Source: Patescibacteria group bacterium (GTDB taxonomy: Bacteria > Patescibacteriota > Minisyncoccia > JAHISW01 > Tagabacteraceae). Taken from it: DNA of 6,658 bases. Below the pieces are notes generated by a model, which ran no database searches, had not been told where the DNA came from, and worked only from the letters and a program-made list of their open reading frames with translations. Shown in pieces: positions 1-5,158 of the stretch (its first letter is position 1; every line of letters begins with the position of its first letter). The DNA is taken from contig JAHISW010000053.1 in the NCBI GenBank assembly GCA_018817995.1, positions 1-6,658 of the forward strand, in the 5' to 3' direction. The position numbers were made by a program, and so were the translations under genes.

Positions 1-566
1 AATCCGAACCGGTTATATACAATAAAATAAACGTTACGGCAATTCCTCATGGGTTTTCACCAAAAGATAAAGATTTAATTTACAATTGGAGCAAGGACTA
101 TAAAAACGTCGCCAACGCCTCCGGAACAGGAAAAAGCGCTTATTCTTTCTCTTTTTCAGAATTACGCGACACAGAAAAAATAGGCGTTGAAATATCAAAC
201 GCGCAAAAAACGGAGTCCTATAAAAAAACAATTACAATAAAAATGAAACAGCCGGAAATCTTATTCTACGAAGAGAACCCTCTTGAAGGGCCATTGTATC
301 AGAGGTCAATTTCTCAAAACTTTGATATGCAAAAACAAGAGATGGTTATCAGAGCGGAACCATTTTTCTTTCCGAAAGAAGACGTTGAGAGCCTCTCTCT
401 TAATTGGAGCGCAGGTGGAGAAAGGATAACACCCCTTTCTCGTCAAAATATAATCGGACTGACAACTCTTTTAAATATGGAAGGAGAATCTGTTATAGGT
501 CTCACGGTCAAAAATACAAGAAAGTTATTTCAAGAAGTAGCAAACGAATTTAAATTAAATTTTTGA
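1..566 (+). CDS. C-terminal part of a tandem Ig/PKD-like repeat protein (5' truncated by window edge)
   Basis: The frame is open from the left edge (first full codon at position 3) to a TGA at 564-566, giving 187 residues of a longer protein; the internal ATG at 243 is not a likely start because coding-like sequence continues upstream of it. Two stretches look like copies of one beta-rich module: residues 11-81 and 114-187 of the visible part each run from a Pro-aromatic/Gly start (IPHGFSP; EPFFFPK) to an NWS tripeptide (28-30; 134-136), then a hydrophobic stretch and a closing beta strand (VEISNAQ; LTVKNTR). This suggests an extracytoplasmic protein of stacked Ig- or PKD-like sandwiches, although the signal peptide, if any, lies outside the window. 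Its stop overlaps the start of the pilin gene by one base (TGATG), so the two are probably translated together and act in the same surface structure. I do not recognise a named family; the fold is inferred from the repeat pattern only. Confidence 0.75.
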   Translation, partial: SEPVIYNKINVTAIPHGFSPKDKDLIYNWSKDYKNVANASGTGKSAYSFSFSELRDTEKIGVEISNAQKTESYKKTITIKMKQPEILFYEENPLEGPLYQRSISQNFDMQKQEMVIRAEPFFFPKEDVESLSLNWSAGGERITPLSRQNIIGLTTLLNMEGESVIGLTVKNTRKLFQEVANEFKLNF

Positions 567-1234
567 TGATGAGTAAAAAAACCACAATTTTTATTTTAAC
601 AGCAGTGTTTCTATTCTTAAGTTTCTCTGTGTCTTCTGTGTGTTTGGCTGCAGAAAAATACAAACTATTAGAATCAATACCGGGGATAACCGAGACTCCT
701 TCCCTTTCCACATATGTAGGCGGAATGGTAAAAGTAGGAATTGTCACTGCCGCCATTTTGGCCGTTGTTATGATAGTCATTGCCGGTTTTATGTATATTA
801 CGGCGGGAGGGAATACGGGCACCGTAGAAAAAGCGAAGGAATATATATGGGGCGCCATAATAGGTCTTCTAATAGCTGTGAGTTATTATCTGATATTAAA
901 CACAATAAATCCAAAACTTATTAATATAGAAAATCTTATACCTGATATAGACATCACAAAATGCATGGAGGATGTTGACACGGGATGCACGGAAACAAAA
1001 TGTCTTGGAGAGGGAAAAACTTGTAAATCTTCTTACGGAGAAAAATGGAAGTGGGACAAGACACAGTGCGCGTGTGTAAGGGAGAAAACATATACATACC
1101 AATGCCTACGGGTTAGTATGAGTGTCACCCGTTGTAGTAGTCTAGGAGAGTGCGAAGAGGAAACGGAAAAGAGTAAGTGTGGTGCAAAATGTTCACAAGC
1201 TTCTGATGTATGCTGTATTTGCACTACATATTAG
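566..1234 (+). CDS. Type IV secretion pilin-like (VirB2/TrbC-type) protein with cysteine-rich C-terminal domain
   Basis: Encodes 222 residues from the ATG at 566 (a second ATG follows at 569). Residues 1-29 form a signal peptide: KK, a long hydrophobic core, then a likely signal peptidase I site at CLA-AEK. Two membrane helices follow (about 55-79 and 94-113), separated by a short Gly/Lys loop (TAGGNTGTVEKAKEY). This layout, with a Gly-rich loop between helices and NP after the second, matches the T4SS_pilin family typical of Patescibacteria and distantly VirB2/TrbC, small subunits that build conjugation-like pili or sit in the membrane as a pore. The odd part is residues 133-219: 14 cysteines, including CxC and CCxC clusters, in a Lys/Glu-rich hydrophilic tail that pilins of this type usually lack. 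It presumably faces outward and could form up to seven disulfides or bind metal. The gene begins within the stop codon of the upstream repeat protein (TGATG), so translation is probably coupled. No Shine-Dalgarno is visible. Pilin identity is fairly secure; function of the Cys domain is unknown. Confidence 0.8.
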   Translation: MMSKKTTIFILTAVFLFLSFSVSSVCLAAEKYKLLESIPGITETPSLSTYVGGMVKVGIVTAAILAVVMIVIAGFMYITAGGNTGTVEKAKEYIWGAIIGLLIAVSYYLILNTINPKLINIENLIPDIDITKCMEDVDTGCTETKCLGEGKTCKSSYGEKWKWDKTQCACVREKTYTYQCLRVSMSVTRCSSLGECEEETEKSKCGAKCSQASDVCCICTTY

Positions 1235-1249
1235 AGGCAACAAAAAAAA

Positions 1250-1280
1250 ATGAACAAAAAGAAAATAATAATATTGGTAT
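1250..1280 (+). repeat. Near-direct repeat, left copy (before NYN gene)
   Basis: Positions 1250-1280 match 2050-2080 at 28 of 31 bases, exactly 800 bp apart. The left copy starts with an ATG that opens a 12-codon frame (MNKKKIIILVWI, stop at 1286-1288) overlapping the NYN start; the right copy is the true N terminus of the propeller protein (MTKKKIIILISS). The sequence is A-rich, which weakens the significance. Confidence 0.45.
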
Positions 1281-1959
1281 GGATTTAGAAAAACTAAAAC
1301 AACAATATATAAAAGATGATTTGAAAATAACAAAAGAGTACGGAAGAGTTTTTTCTTTTATTGATTTCGGTAATGTAAATAAATGGTTTGATAAAGATGC
1401 ACAGGATTGGGACAACAAACTTCTGCCCAAAAACCAAAGACTAACAATAGACATAAAAAAACTTAAAAATTTCGCGGATATTTTTTCAGATAGGGTTAGA
1501 TGTTATTACGGTCGCAATCCGAAAAATAAAGGGTCTGCCCTTTTTTGTTACGCTTTAGAAAAAGTGTTTGATAAAATAGATTTTGTTTGGAAAGATTTGC
1601 AGAAAATAAAACATTATTTAGAACTAGAGGAAAAAGAAACAACAAAATTGTTTAAAACAGACGACGACGGCAAAGATTATATAGAAATAAGAAAATGTAA
1701 TTTTGATGTTGAAATTTCTGTGGACGCAATCAAAATGTTAAAACACTATGATACCTTTTTTCTTTTTTCTGGAGACGCAGACTTTGTGTATTTGAATAAT
1801 TTTTTAAGAAAAAAAGGCAAGAAGATAATTTTAATAAAAGCAGGATATATAACTACCAAATTAAGAAAATCCGCCGACTTAATTATAAATGCCCAAAGAG
1901 TAAAAAAACATATAGCCAAAATTAAACAAAGACCTGACAAGTCAGGTCTTTGTGGATAG
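1279..1959 (+). CDS. NYN domain (LabA/DUF88-like, PIN-fold) putative ribonuclease
   Basis: Encodes 226 residues from the ATG at 1279. I prefer this start to an in-frame ATG at 1210, which lies inside the pilin gene and would add a Lys/Asn-rich leader without recognisable content. NYN motifs appear in order: FIDFGN (D29, N32) at the end of the first strand; FDVEISVDAI (D143, D149), equivalent to the VDV..a.D segment; FSGDADF (D166, D168), the classic SGDxDF motif; then a strand (KKIILI) and KSADLIINAQ, the usual end of the domain. These acidic residues form the Mg2+ site in PIN-like nucleases, so RNA cleavage is the expected activity. The insert at residues 105-138, between the first motif and the VDV strand, is Lys/Glu-rich and variable. 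No antitoxin-like partner lies beside it. The last 11 codons lie within or just after a perfect palindrome (1927-1952), so the natural C terminus may have been changed by that element. There is no Shine-Dalgarno; the role of this gene between surface-protein genes is unclear. Confidence 0.82.
   Translation: MDLEKLKQQYIKDDLKITKEYGRVFSFIDFGNVNKWFDKDAQDWDNKLLPKNQRLTIDIKKLKNFADIFSDRVRCYYGRNPKNKGSALFCYALEKVFDKIDFVWKDLQKIKHYLELEEKETTKLFKTDDDGKDYIEIRKCNFDVEISVDAIKMLKHYDTFFLFSGDADFVYLNNFLRKKGKKIILIKAGYITTKLRKSADLIINAQRVKKHIAKIKQRPDKSGLCG
1927..1952. repeat. Perfect 12-bp-arm palindrome spanning the 3' end of the NYN gene
   Basis: Arms CAAAGACCTGAC (1927-1938) and GTCAGGTCTTTG (1941-1952) are perfect reverse complements around a central AA. 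The element lies in frame at the end of the NYN gene and encodes its RPDKSGLC tail; the stop follows at 1957-1959. It could fold into a strong RNA hairpin and act as a terminator or 3' stabiliser, but no run of Ts follows, so an intrinsic terminator of the usual kind is not supported. It resembles a small dispersed palindromic repeat. Confidence 0.7.
1951..1959 (-). other. DnaA-box-like 9-mer (one mismatch), minus strand
   Basis: TGTGGATAG reads CTATCCACA on the minus strand, one base away from the TTATCCACA consensus. It overlaps the outer end of the palindrome and the NYN stop codon, and faces the perfect box at 2032-2040 across 72 bp. A chance match is possible. Confidence 0.3.
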
Positions 1960-2049
1960 TTTCCCCGAATTAACCTCGGGAAGGTATGTTCGTAGTATAT
2001 TTTATTTAAACAAAAAGTCAATAGTTATCAGTTATCCACAGTTTAGATT
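1960..2049 (+). promoter_or_regulatory. Short intergenic region upstream of the propeller gene with a weak hairpin
   Basis: This 90-bp AT-rich gap has a small inverted repeat CCCGA (1964-1968) / TCGGG (1976-1980), a TATATT hexamer at 1996-2001 without a convincing -35 partner, and a consensus DnaA box just before the next gene. It may hold a promoter for the propeller gene, because the upstream palindrome could end or weaken transcription from the pilin operon, but I cannot place one with confidence. Confidence 0.3.
2032..2040 (+). other. Perfect consensus DnaA box
   Basis: TTATCCACA is identical to the high-affinity DnaA box of many bacteria. It ends 9 bp before the ATG of the propeller gene and lies about 3.1 kb from dnaA. 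It might titrate DnaA, link expression of the gene to DnaA level, or be an outlying part of the origin. The match is seen directly; binding is inferred. Confidence 0.5.
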
Positions 2050-2080
2050 ATGACCAAAAAGAAAATAATAATATTAATAT
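2050..2080 (+). repeat. Near-direct repeat, right copy (start of propeller gene)
   Basis: This is the partner of the copy at 1250-1280; the differences are at 2054, 2076 and 2077. The similarity ends abruptly on both sides. It may be the trace of a duplication that accompanied insertion of the NYN gene, or simply two Lys/Ile-rich signal starts. Confidence 0.45.
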
Positions 2081-3258
2081 CGTCGGCGCTTGGTTTAATT
2101 CTCATTGGAGTTATTCTTTCTTTTGTTTTGGCGGACAAAGGAGAAAAAAAAGAAGGAAGCGAAGATGAGGGATTCTTCTCCTCTTTTTTCGGTTCCGGAA
2201 GTAGCCCCGCTGTTGTCTCCCCTGTTGACCCCTTAGAAAATATTGAACAGAAATACGAAACAACAACACAGCAAGAAAAAGATTTAGTTCACTTAACAAA
2301 CTTCGCCGTCGCGGGAGCGATATTCAACGAAGAGCTGGAAAAAATTATTTACTTTGAAAAAGCGACAGGACACCTTTACAAAATAGACCCTTCGGGACAA
2401 AACCGAGAACAAATTTCAATCACAACCATACCCGGTCTTTTTGAAATTATCTGGTCTCCAGATGGCGCGAAAGCAGTTTTAAGATATTTTGATATAAACA
2501 GCGACACAATAAAAGAAAATGTTTACTCTTTTTCCGTTTCTTCTTTCGCGACATCAACAGAAGGTGTCTTCCTTCCAATAAACACCACCTCCATCTCGTC
2601 CTCGCCAAACAATGACAAAATATTTTATCTTGTTGGAGAAAATGAAACAAAAGGAATTATTTCCTCTTTTGAAAATAAAAACCAAAAAGAAATTTTTTCT
2701 CTTTTTTTCGGAGAATTCCTTACCAATTGGCCACAAACAAACAGTATAACGCTTTTGACAAAACCGTCATATTCTACGGAGGGATATTTTTACAAATTAA
2801 ACGCAACAAACGGCTCCCTCACAAAACTTATTGGAGACAAAAAAGGACTAACGGCAGTCCTTTCCCCTTCAACGAATAAAATACTATATAGCCAAAGCGC
2901 TGATAACTCTATTGAAACAAAAATATATGACACAGATAAGAGCGACTCTGTCTATTTTGACAAAACAACGCTTCCCGAAAAATGCCTTTTCAGTAAAATT
3001 GATAACAGTGTAATTTATTGCGCTGTCCCCAGAGAAATTCTTTCAGCCAAATACCCGGATGATTGGTATAAGGGCTTAATCTCCTTTTCGGACACAATAT
3101 GGAAAATAGACATAGATAGCGGGATCAACGAACTGATATTGAACGAGGAAGACCTTGATGCTATAAATATGTCTTCGGGCAAAGAAGAAAATTTTCTCAT
3201 CTTCCAAAACAAAAAAGACGGAACTCTTTGGAGTTTAAAACTAGAATCTAAAGATTAA
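2050..3258 (+). CDS. Membrane-anchored TolB/PD40-like beta-propeller protein
   Basis: Encodes 402 residues. A Lys-rich start (MTKKK) and a hydrophobic stretch at residues 6-28 form an uncleaved signal anchor, so the rest lies outside the membrane. Residues 30-75 are an acidic, Gly/Ser/Pro-rich linker. The remainder is a series of beta-strand units with PD40/WD40-like signatures: YFEKATGHLYKID (101-113), WSPDGAKAVLRY (135-146), ISSSPNNDKIFYL (182-194), LSPSTNKILYSQ (271-282), and a terminal unit ending GTLWSLKL (391-398). The count suits roughly six or seven blades. A segment with conserved-looking Trp/Asp/Pro, YPDDWYKGLISFSDTIW (335-351), interrupts the last blades; from general familiarity it recalls a recurrent uncharacterised Parcubacteria family. 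Only two Cys occur (312, 324), close enough to pair. Such propellers usually serve as protein-interaction platforms; its position beyond a pilin gene suggests a role in the same envelope machinery, but nothing proves it. There is no Shine-Dalgarno before the ATG. Confidence 0.72.
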   Translation: MTKKKIIILISSALGLILIGVILSFVLADKGEKKEGSEDEGFFSSFFGSGSSPAVVSPVDPLENIEQKYETTTQQEKDLVHLTNFAVAGAIFNEELEKIIYFEKATGHLYKIDPSGQNREQISITTIPGLFEIIWSPDGAKAVLRYFDINSDTIKENVYSFSVSSFATSTEGVFLPINTTSISSSPNNDKIFYLVGENETKGIISSFENKNQKEIFSLFFGEFLTNWPQTNSITLLTKPSYSTEGYFYKLNATNGSLTKLIGDKKGLTAVLSPSTNKILYSQSADNSIETKIYDTDKSDSVYFDKTTLPEKCLFSKIDNSVIYCAVPREILSAKYPDDWYKGLISFSDTIWKIDIDSGINELILNEEDLDAINMSSGKEENFLIFQNKKDGTLWSLKLESKD

Positions 3259-3271
3259 ACAATTAATAACT

Positions 3272-3340
3272 AATAACCAATCAACTAACGAAGTCCGATT
3301 TCCAAAGGAAATCGGACTTCGAAACTGAGAATTGGTAATT
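3272..3340. repeat. Nested inverted repeat enclosing the hairpin
   Basis: Outer arms AATAACCAAT (3272-3281) and ATTGGTAATT (3331-3340) are complementary at 9 of 10 positions and enclose the perfect hairpin with 7- and 9-nt spacers. The nested symmetry in an otherwise empty junction resembles a small palindromic mobile or REP-like element. Copy number cannot be judged from one window. Confidence 0.45.
3289..3321. terminator. Strong perfect hairpin at the convergent junction (possible bidirectional terminator)
   Basis: Arms CGAAGTCCGATTTCC (3289-3303) and GGAAATCGGACTTCG (3307-3321) pair over 15 bp with an AAA loop. It lies between the ends of the propeller gene (stop ending at 3258) and jag (stop at 3348-3350), which converge here, so stopping transcription from both sides is the natural role. 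Neither strand has a T-run right after the stem, so it is not a textbook intrinsic terminator; it may instead block RNA decay or be a repeat element. Confidence 0.6.
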
Positions 3341-3347
3341 GAAAATT

Positions 3348-3809
3348 CTATAAATATGGTTTTATAATAACCTGCCTCTGTAAATCTGCCCCCTTGCTTT
3401 CTGTGATAATATCAGGACAATCTTCCAGTGTTACATGTATAATGCGTCTCTCAAAAGGATTCATTGGTTGTAATGCTATTTCCTTTTTAAAATACCTCAC
3501 CCTCTGCGCATTAATGCGAGCTACATTTCTTAAATTTTCTATTTTTTTTGTTTGATAGTTGTTTATGTCCAGAGAAAAAGAAAAACCATCACCCTCCGCG
3601 CCAAACTTCCTACTAGTTATTTTTTTTACAATATGATTAAAAGAAATTAGGTTTTTTCCGTTTTCCCCTATAAGAAGTCCCCCCTCGCGCGTTTTTATAA
3701 CAAACTGGGGACCATCTGACGTTTCTAAAACCTCAACAAAGGCGCTAATCGTTAGTTTGTTTAACAAGTTCTCTATCAATTTTTTGGTTATGTTTATTTT
3801 TTCCGTCAT
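3348..3809 (-). CDS. jag: Jag/KhpB family RNA-binding protein (KH and R3H domains)
   Basis: Encodes 153 residues from the ATG at 3809-3807. An earlier in-frame ATG at 3920 is unlikely: the extra residues would be the yidC coding region read in another frame. Residues 8-66 form a type II KH domain with the GxxG loop as IGENG (47-51). Residues about 90-151 form an R3H domain: NARxNAQR-like helix (VARINAQRV), MNPFERRIIH with the R(x3)H pair R121/H125, then ...VIIKP at the end. The Jag_N domain found in Firmicutes is missing, giving a short version. In Gram-positive bacteria KhpB/EloR binds small RNAs and mRNAs and affects cell elongation and division. It sits directly after yidC as in most genomes, and here its first 65 nt overlap the yidC 3' end. 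A shorter start would cut the first KH helix, so the overlap appears real. No Shine-Dalgarno is visible; expression is probably coupled to yidC. Confidence 0.9.
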   Translation of the reverse strand: MTEKINITKKLIENLLNKLTISAFVEVLETSDGPQFVIKTREGGLLIGENGKNLISFNHIVKKITSRKFGAEGDGFSFSLDINNYQTKKIENLRNVARINAQRVRYFKKEIALQPMNPFERRIIHVTLEDCPDIITESKGADLQRQVIIKPYL

Positions 3810-4533
3810 TTTTTTGTGAAATATTTTTGCTTTTTCTGGCAACAACAATTTCGTGTAATATAGCAAAAACATTGGAGGTTGTCCAATACAAAGCCATTCC
3901 GGAGGAAAACCTTTGCGCAATAAAGAAAATGAATACAGGCATAATATATTTCATTTGAACACCCATGCTTCTTTGCAGTTGCCCCTTGAAAGAGTTGTCT
4001 TTGATTTTCTCCCTCACTTTAGGCATAGAGAGATGGATCTGAACAAACTGAGAGAAGCCCGCCAAAAAAGATACAAAATAACTTGATCTCGTCACATCTA
4101 TGATACCCAAAAACACCGTTCCTATATTTTCCGGCATCTTTACAAAAGAATATAATAAGTCCGGATTAAAAACTGTTCCATTTTTTAGAATCATAAAAAG
4201 AGCTATGAACACAGGGAACTGTAAAAACAAAAGAAAGAAGCTGGAAAAAGGGCTTATCCCATGAGCGCGATAAAGAGTCATTGTTTGCTTGGCCTGTTCT
4301 TCTTTGTTTTTTTTAAATTTCTCTTTTATTTCAGAAAGTTCTGGCTCTATTTGTTTCATTTTTCTTTGCGTAACAACCGATTTATGACTGAGTGGAAACA
4401 AAATAAACCTCACAAGGAGGGTAAGAACAACAATAGCCACTCCCACATTATGAAAAGGTATTACATCCACAAGAAAAGCAAAGCCGTTATACAACGGTTG
4501 GTAAAAAATAATATTGTAAATTTCACCTATCAT
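3745..4533 (-). CDS. yidC: YidC/Oxa1 membrane protein insertase (short form)
   Basis: Encodes 262 residues. It is of the short type without the large periplasmic domain of E. coli YidC. The first core helix carries the key groove arginine (LLVRFILFPLS, R42), followed by a charged coiled-coil cytoplasmic hairpin (about 55-90, ending TLYRAHGISPFSS), a helix at 97-116, an outward loop, helices at about 137-168, and the last pair at about 193-230 (MPVFIFFIAQRFSSGMALYWTTSN, the usual C-terminal signature). The tail from 232 is Lys/Asn-rich, probably for ribosome contact. The protein inserts membrane proteins alone or with Sec; here its clients could include the pilin and the propeller anchor. The ATG overlaps the rnpA stop as ATGA (4530-4533), a coupling overlap. 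The yidD gene often found between rnpA and yidC is absent. Confidence 0.96.
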   Translation of the reverse strand: MIGEIYNIIFYQPLYNGFAFLVDVIPFHNVGVAIVVLTLLVRFILFPLSHKSVVTQRKMKQIEPELSEIKEKFKKNKEEQAKQTMTLYRAHGISPFSSFFLLFLQFPVFIALFMILKNGTVFNPDLLYSFVKMPENIGTVFLGIIDVTRSSYFVSFLAGFSQFVQIHLSMPKVREKIKDNSFKGQLQRSMGVQMKYIMPVFIFFIAQRFSSGMALYWTTSNVFAILHEIVVARKSKNISQKNDGKNKHNQKIDRELVKQTND

Positions 4534-4874
4534 TCTGTTAAGACCCCCGCTTTTTTAAAAACAACCATTAGTTCTTCTTCAATCTTGTTAAAAACACTCT
4601 CCGGTTCTGTTTTTTTAGGATAAACAACGACAGCAAAACCATTTTTAAATTCTTTTGTATGTTTTTGCATAACACTCTTAAAACGCCTTTTTACTTTATT
4701 CCTTTGAACGGCCTTTTTGTAAACAGATGCGGGAATAATAACAGCGAATCGGCTTGGGTTAAAACCAGTATCATATATTTTCAGAGAAAAACTTTTAGAA
4801 GAACAGGTTTTATTTCTTGTTTTTTTTAATAAATCAAAATCGTCTTTTTTTAATCTCTTTTGTGTTGGCAACAT
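4530..4874 (-). CDS. rnpA: Ribonuclease P protein component
   Basis: Encodes 114 residues, the usual family length. The signature AVQRNKVKRRFKS (residues 55-67) matches the RNR motif (RNxxKRRxR) that contacts the catalytic RNA, and the N terminus (KRLKKDDFDLL) and central strands (SRFAVIIPAS; GFAVVVYPK) follow the family. The protein helps the RNase P RNA trim the 5' leader of pre-tRNAs. It starts 11 nt after the rpmH stop; the upstream sequence TAGGGTGTATTAGT has at best a weak G-rich Shine-Dalgarno-like patch. The TGA stop is shared with the yidC start. The RNase P RNA gene is not in this window. Confidence 0.95.
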   Translation of the reverse strand: MLPTQKRLKKDDFDLLKKTRNKTCSSKSFSLKIYDTGFNPSRFAVIIPASVYKKAVQRNKVKRRFKSVMQKHTKEFKNGFAVVVYPKKTEPESVFNKIEEELMVVFKKAGVLTE

Positions 4875-4885
4875 ACTAATACACC

Positions 4886-5020
4886 CTAAACGCTAATTCT
4901 TTTCCTTTCTTTTCTTCTCCTGTTTTTTAAGACATTCTTGCCACCGGGCGTACTACTCCTCTTCAAAAAACCTTGTTTCCTGCTCCTCTTTTTCTTTTTT
5001 GGTTTGTAAGTAATAGACAT
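4886..5020 (-). CDS. rpmH: Large ribosomal subunit protein bL34
   Basis: Encodes 44 residues, the standard bL34 length, starting MSITYKPKKKKRS and ending NRRRKERKRISV; the family pattern TYxPxxxKRxRxxGFxxR...GxxVLxxRRxKGRxxL is clear except that KGR is KER here. An in-frame ATG further upstream (5074) would add 18 residues not seen in bL34 and would lie before the promoter, so the ATG at 5020 is chosen. The protein is small, very basic and part of the 50S subunit. It leads the rpmH-rnpA-yidC-jag operon, divergent from dnaA as in most bacteria. The best promoter places the transcription start on the ATG itself. Confidence 0.97.
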   Translation of the reverse strand: MSITYKPKKKKRSRKQGFLKRSSTPGGKNVLKNRRRKERKRISV

Positions 5021-5026
5021 TTTTAA

Positions 5027-5055
5027 ATTATAACAATGCAATGACAAAAAATCAA
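5027..5055 (-). promoter_or_regulatory. Sigma70-type promoter of the rpmH operon, probably leaderless
   Basis: On the minus strand: -35 TTGATT (5055-5050), a 17-bp spacer, then an extended -10 TGTTATAAT whose hexamer is 5032-5027. The usual +1, seven bases downstream, is position 5020, the A of the rpmH ATG. There is no Shine-Dalgarno between. The motif is seen directly; leaderless start is inferred from spacing. Confidence 0.65.
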
Positions 5056-5128
5056 TATTCCACAAGTAATACACAAGTTATTAACACAAAAAACAAACAT
5101 ATTGAATATAAACAACAGATAGTCAAGT

Positions 5129-5158
5129 TTTACGTCAGAACTATTATTAGTATATAAT
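5129..5158 (+). promoter_or_regulatory. Sigma70-type promoter of dnaA, probably leaderless
   Basis: A perfect TATAAT at 5153-5158 is preceded, across 18 bp, by TTTACG (5129-5134), a 4-of-6 match to the -35. The expected +1 is about 5165, one base before the dnaA ATG at 5166. A second -10-like TATTAT (5142-5147) could give a leader of about 12 nt. No Shine-Dalgarno precedes the ATG. The DnaA-box-like repeats just upstream would allow autoregulation by DnaA. Confidence 0.5.

Noticed and set aside
626..655. Lipoprotein signal on the pilin (single Cys near the end of the signal peptide)
   Set aside because: The residues before the Cys (SSV) do not fit a lipobox, whereas CLA-AEK is a good signal peptidase I site.
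550..858. Open frame of 102 codons on the minus strand
   Set aside because: It is antisense to the clear pilin gene, has no recognisable domain, and its residues mirror the pilin's hydrophobic helices.
1279..1959. NYN gene as half of a toxin-antitoxin or defence system
   Set aside because: No small antitoxin-like or other defence gene adjoins it; the neighbours are surface proteins.
1964..1980. CCCGA/TCGGG hairpin as a terminator
   Set aside because: The stem is only 5 bp with a 7-nt loop and no T-run follows.
3810..3920. Longer jag start at 3920
   Set aside because: The added 37 residues are only the yidC coding sequence read in another frame, and the KH domain begins just after the 3809 start.
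4261..4623. Open frame of 120 codons on the plus strand
   Set aside because: It lies antisense across yidC and rnpA, both confidently identified; no motif or start signal supports it.
5021..5074. Longer rpmH start at 5074
   Set aside because: It would add residues absent from bL34 proteins and would place the start upstream of the best promoter.
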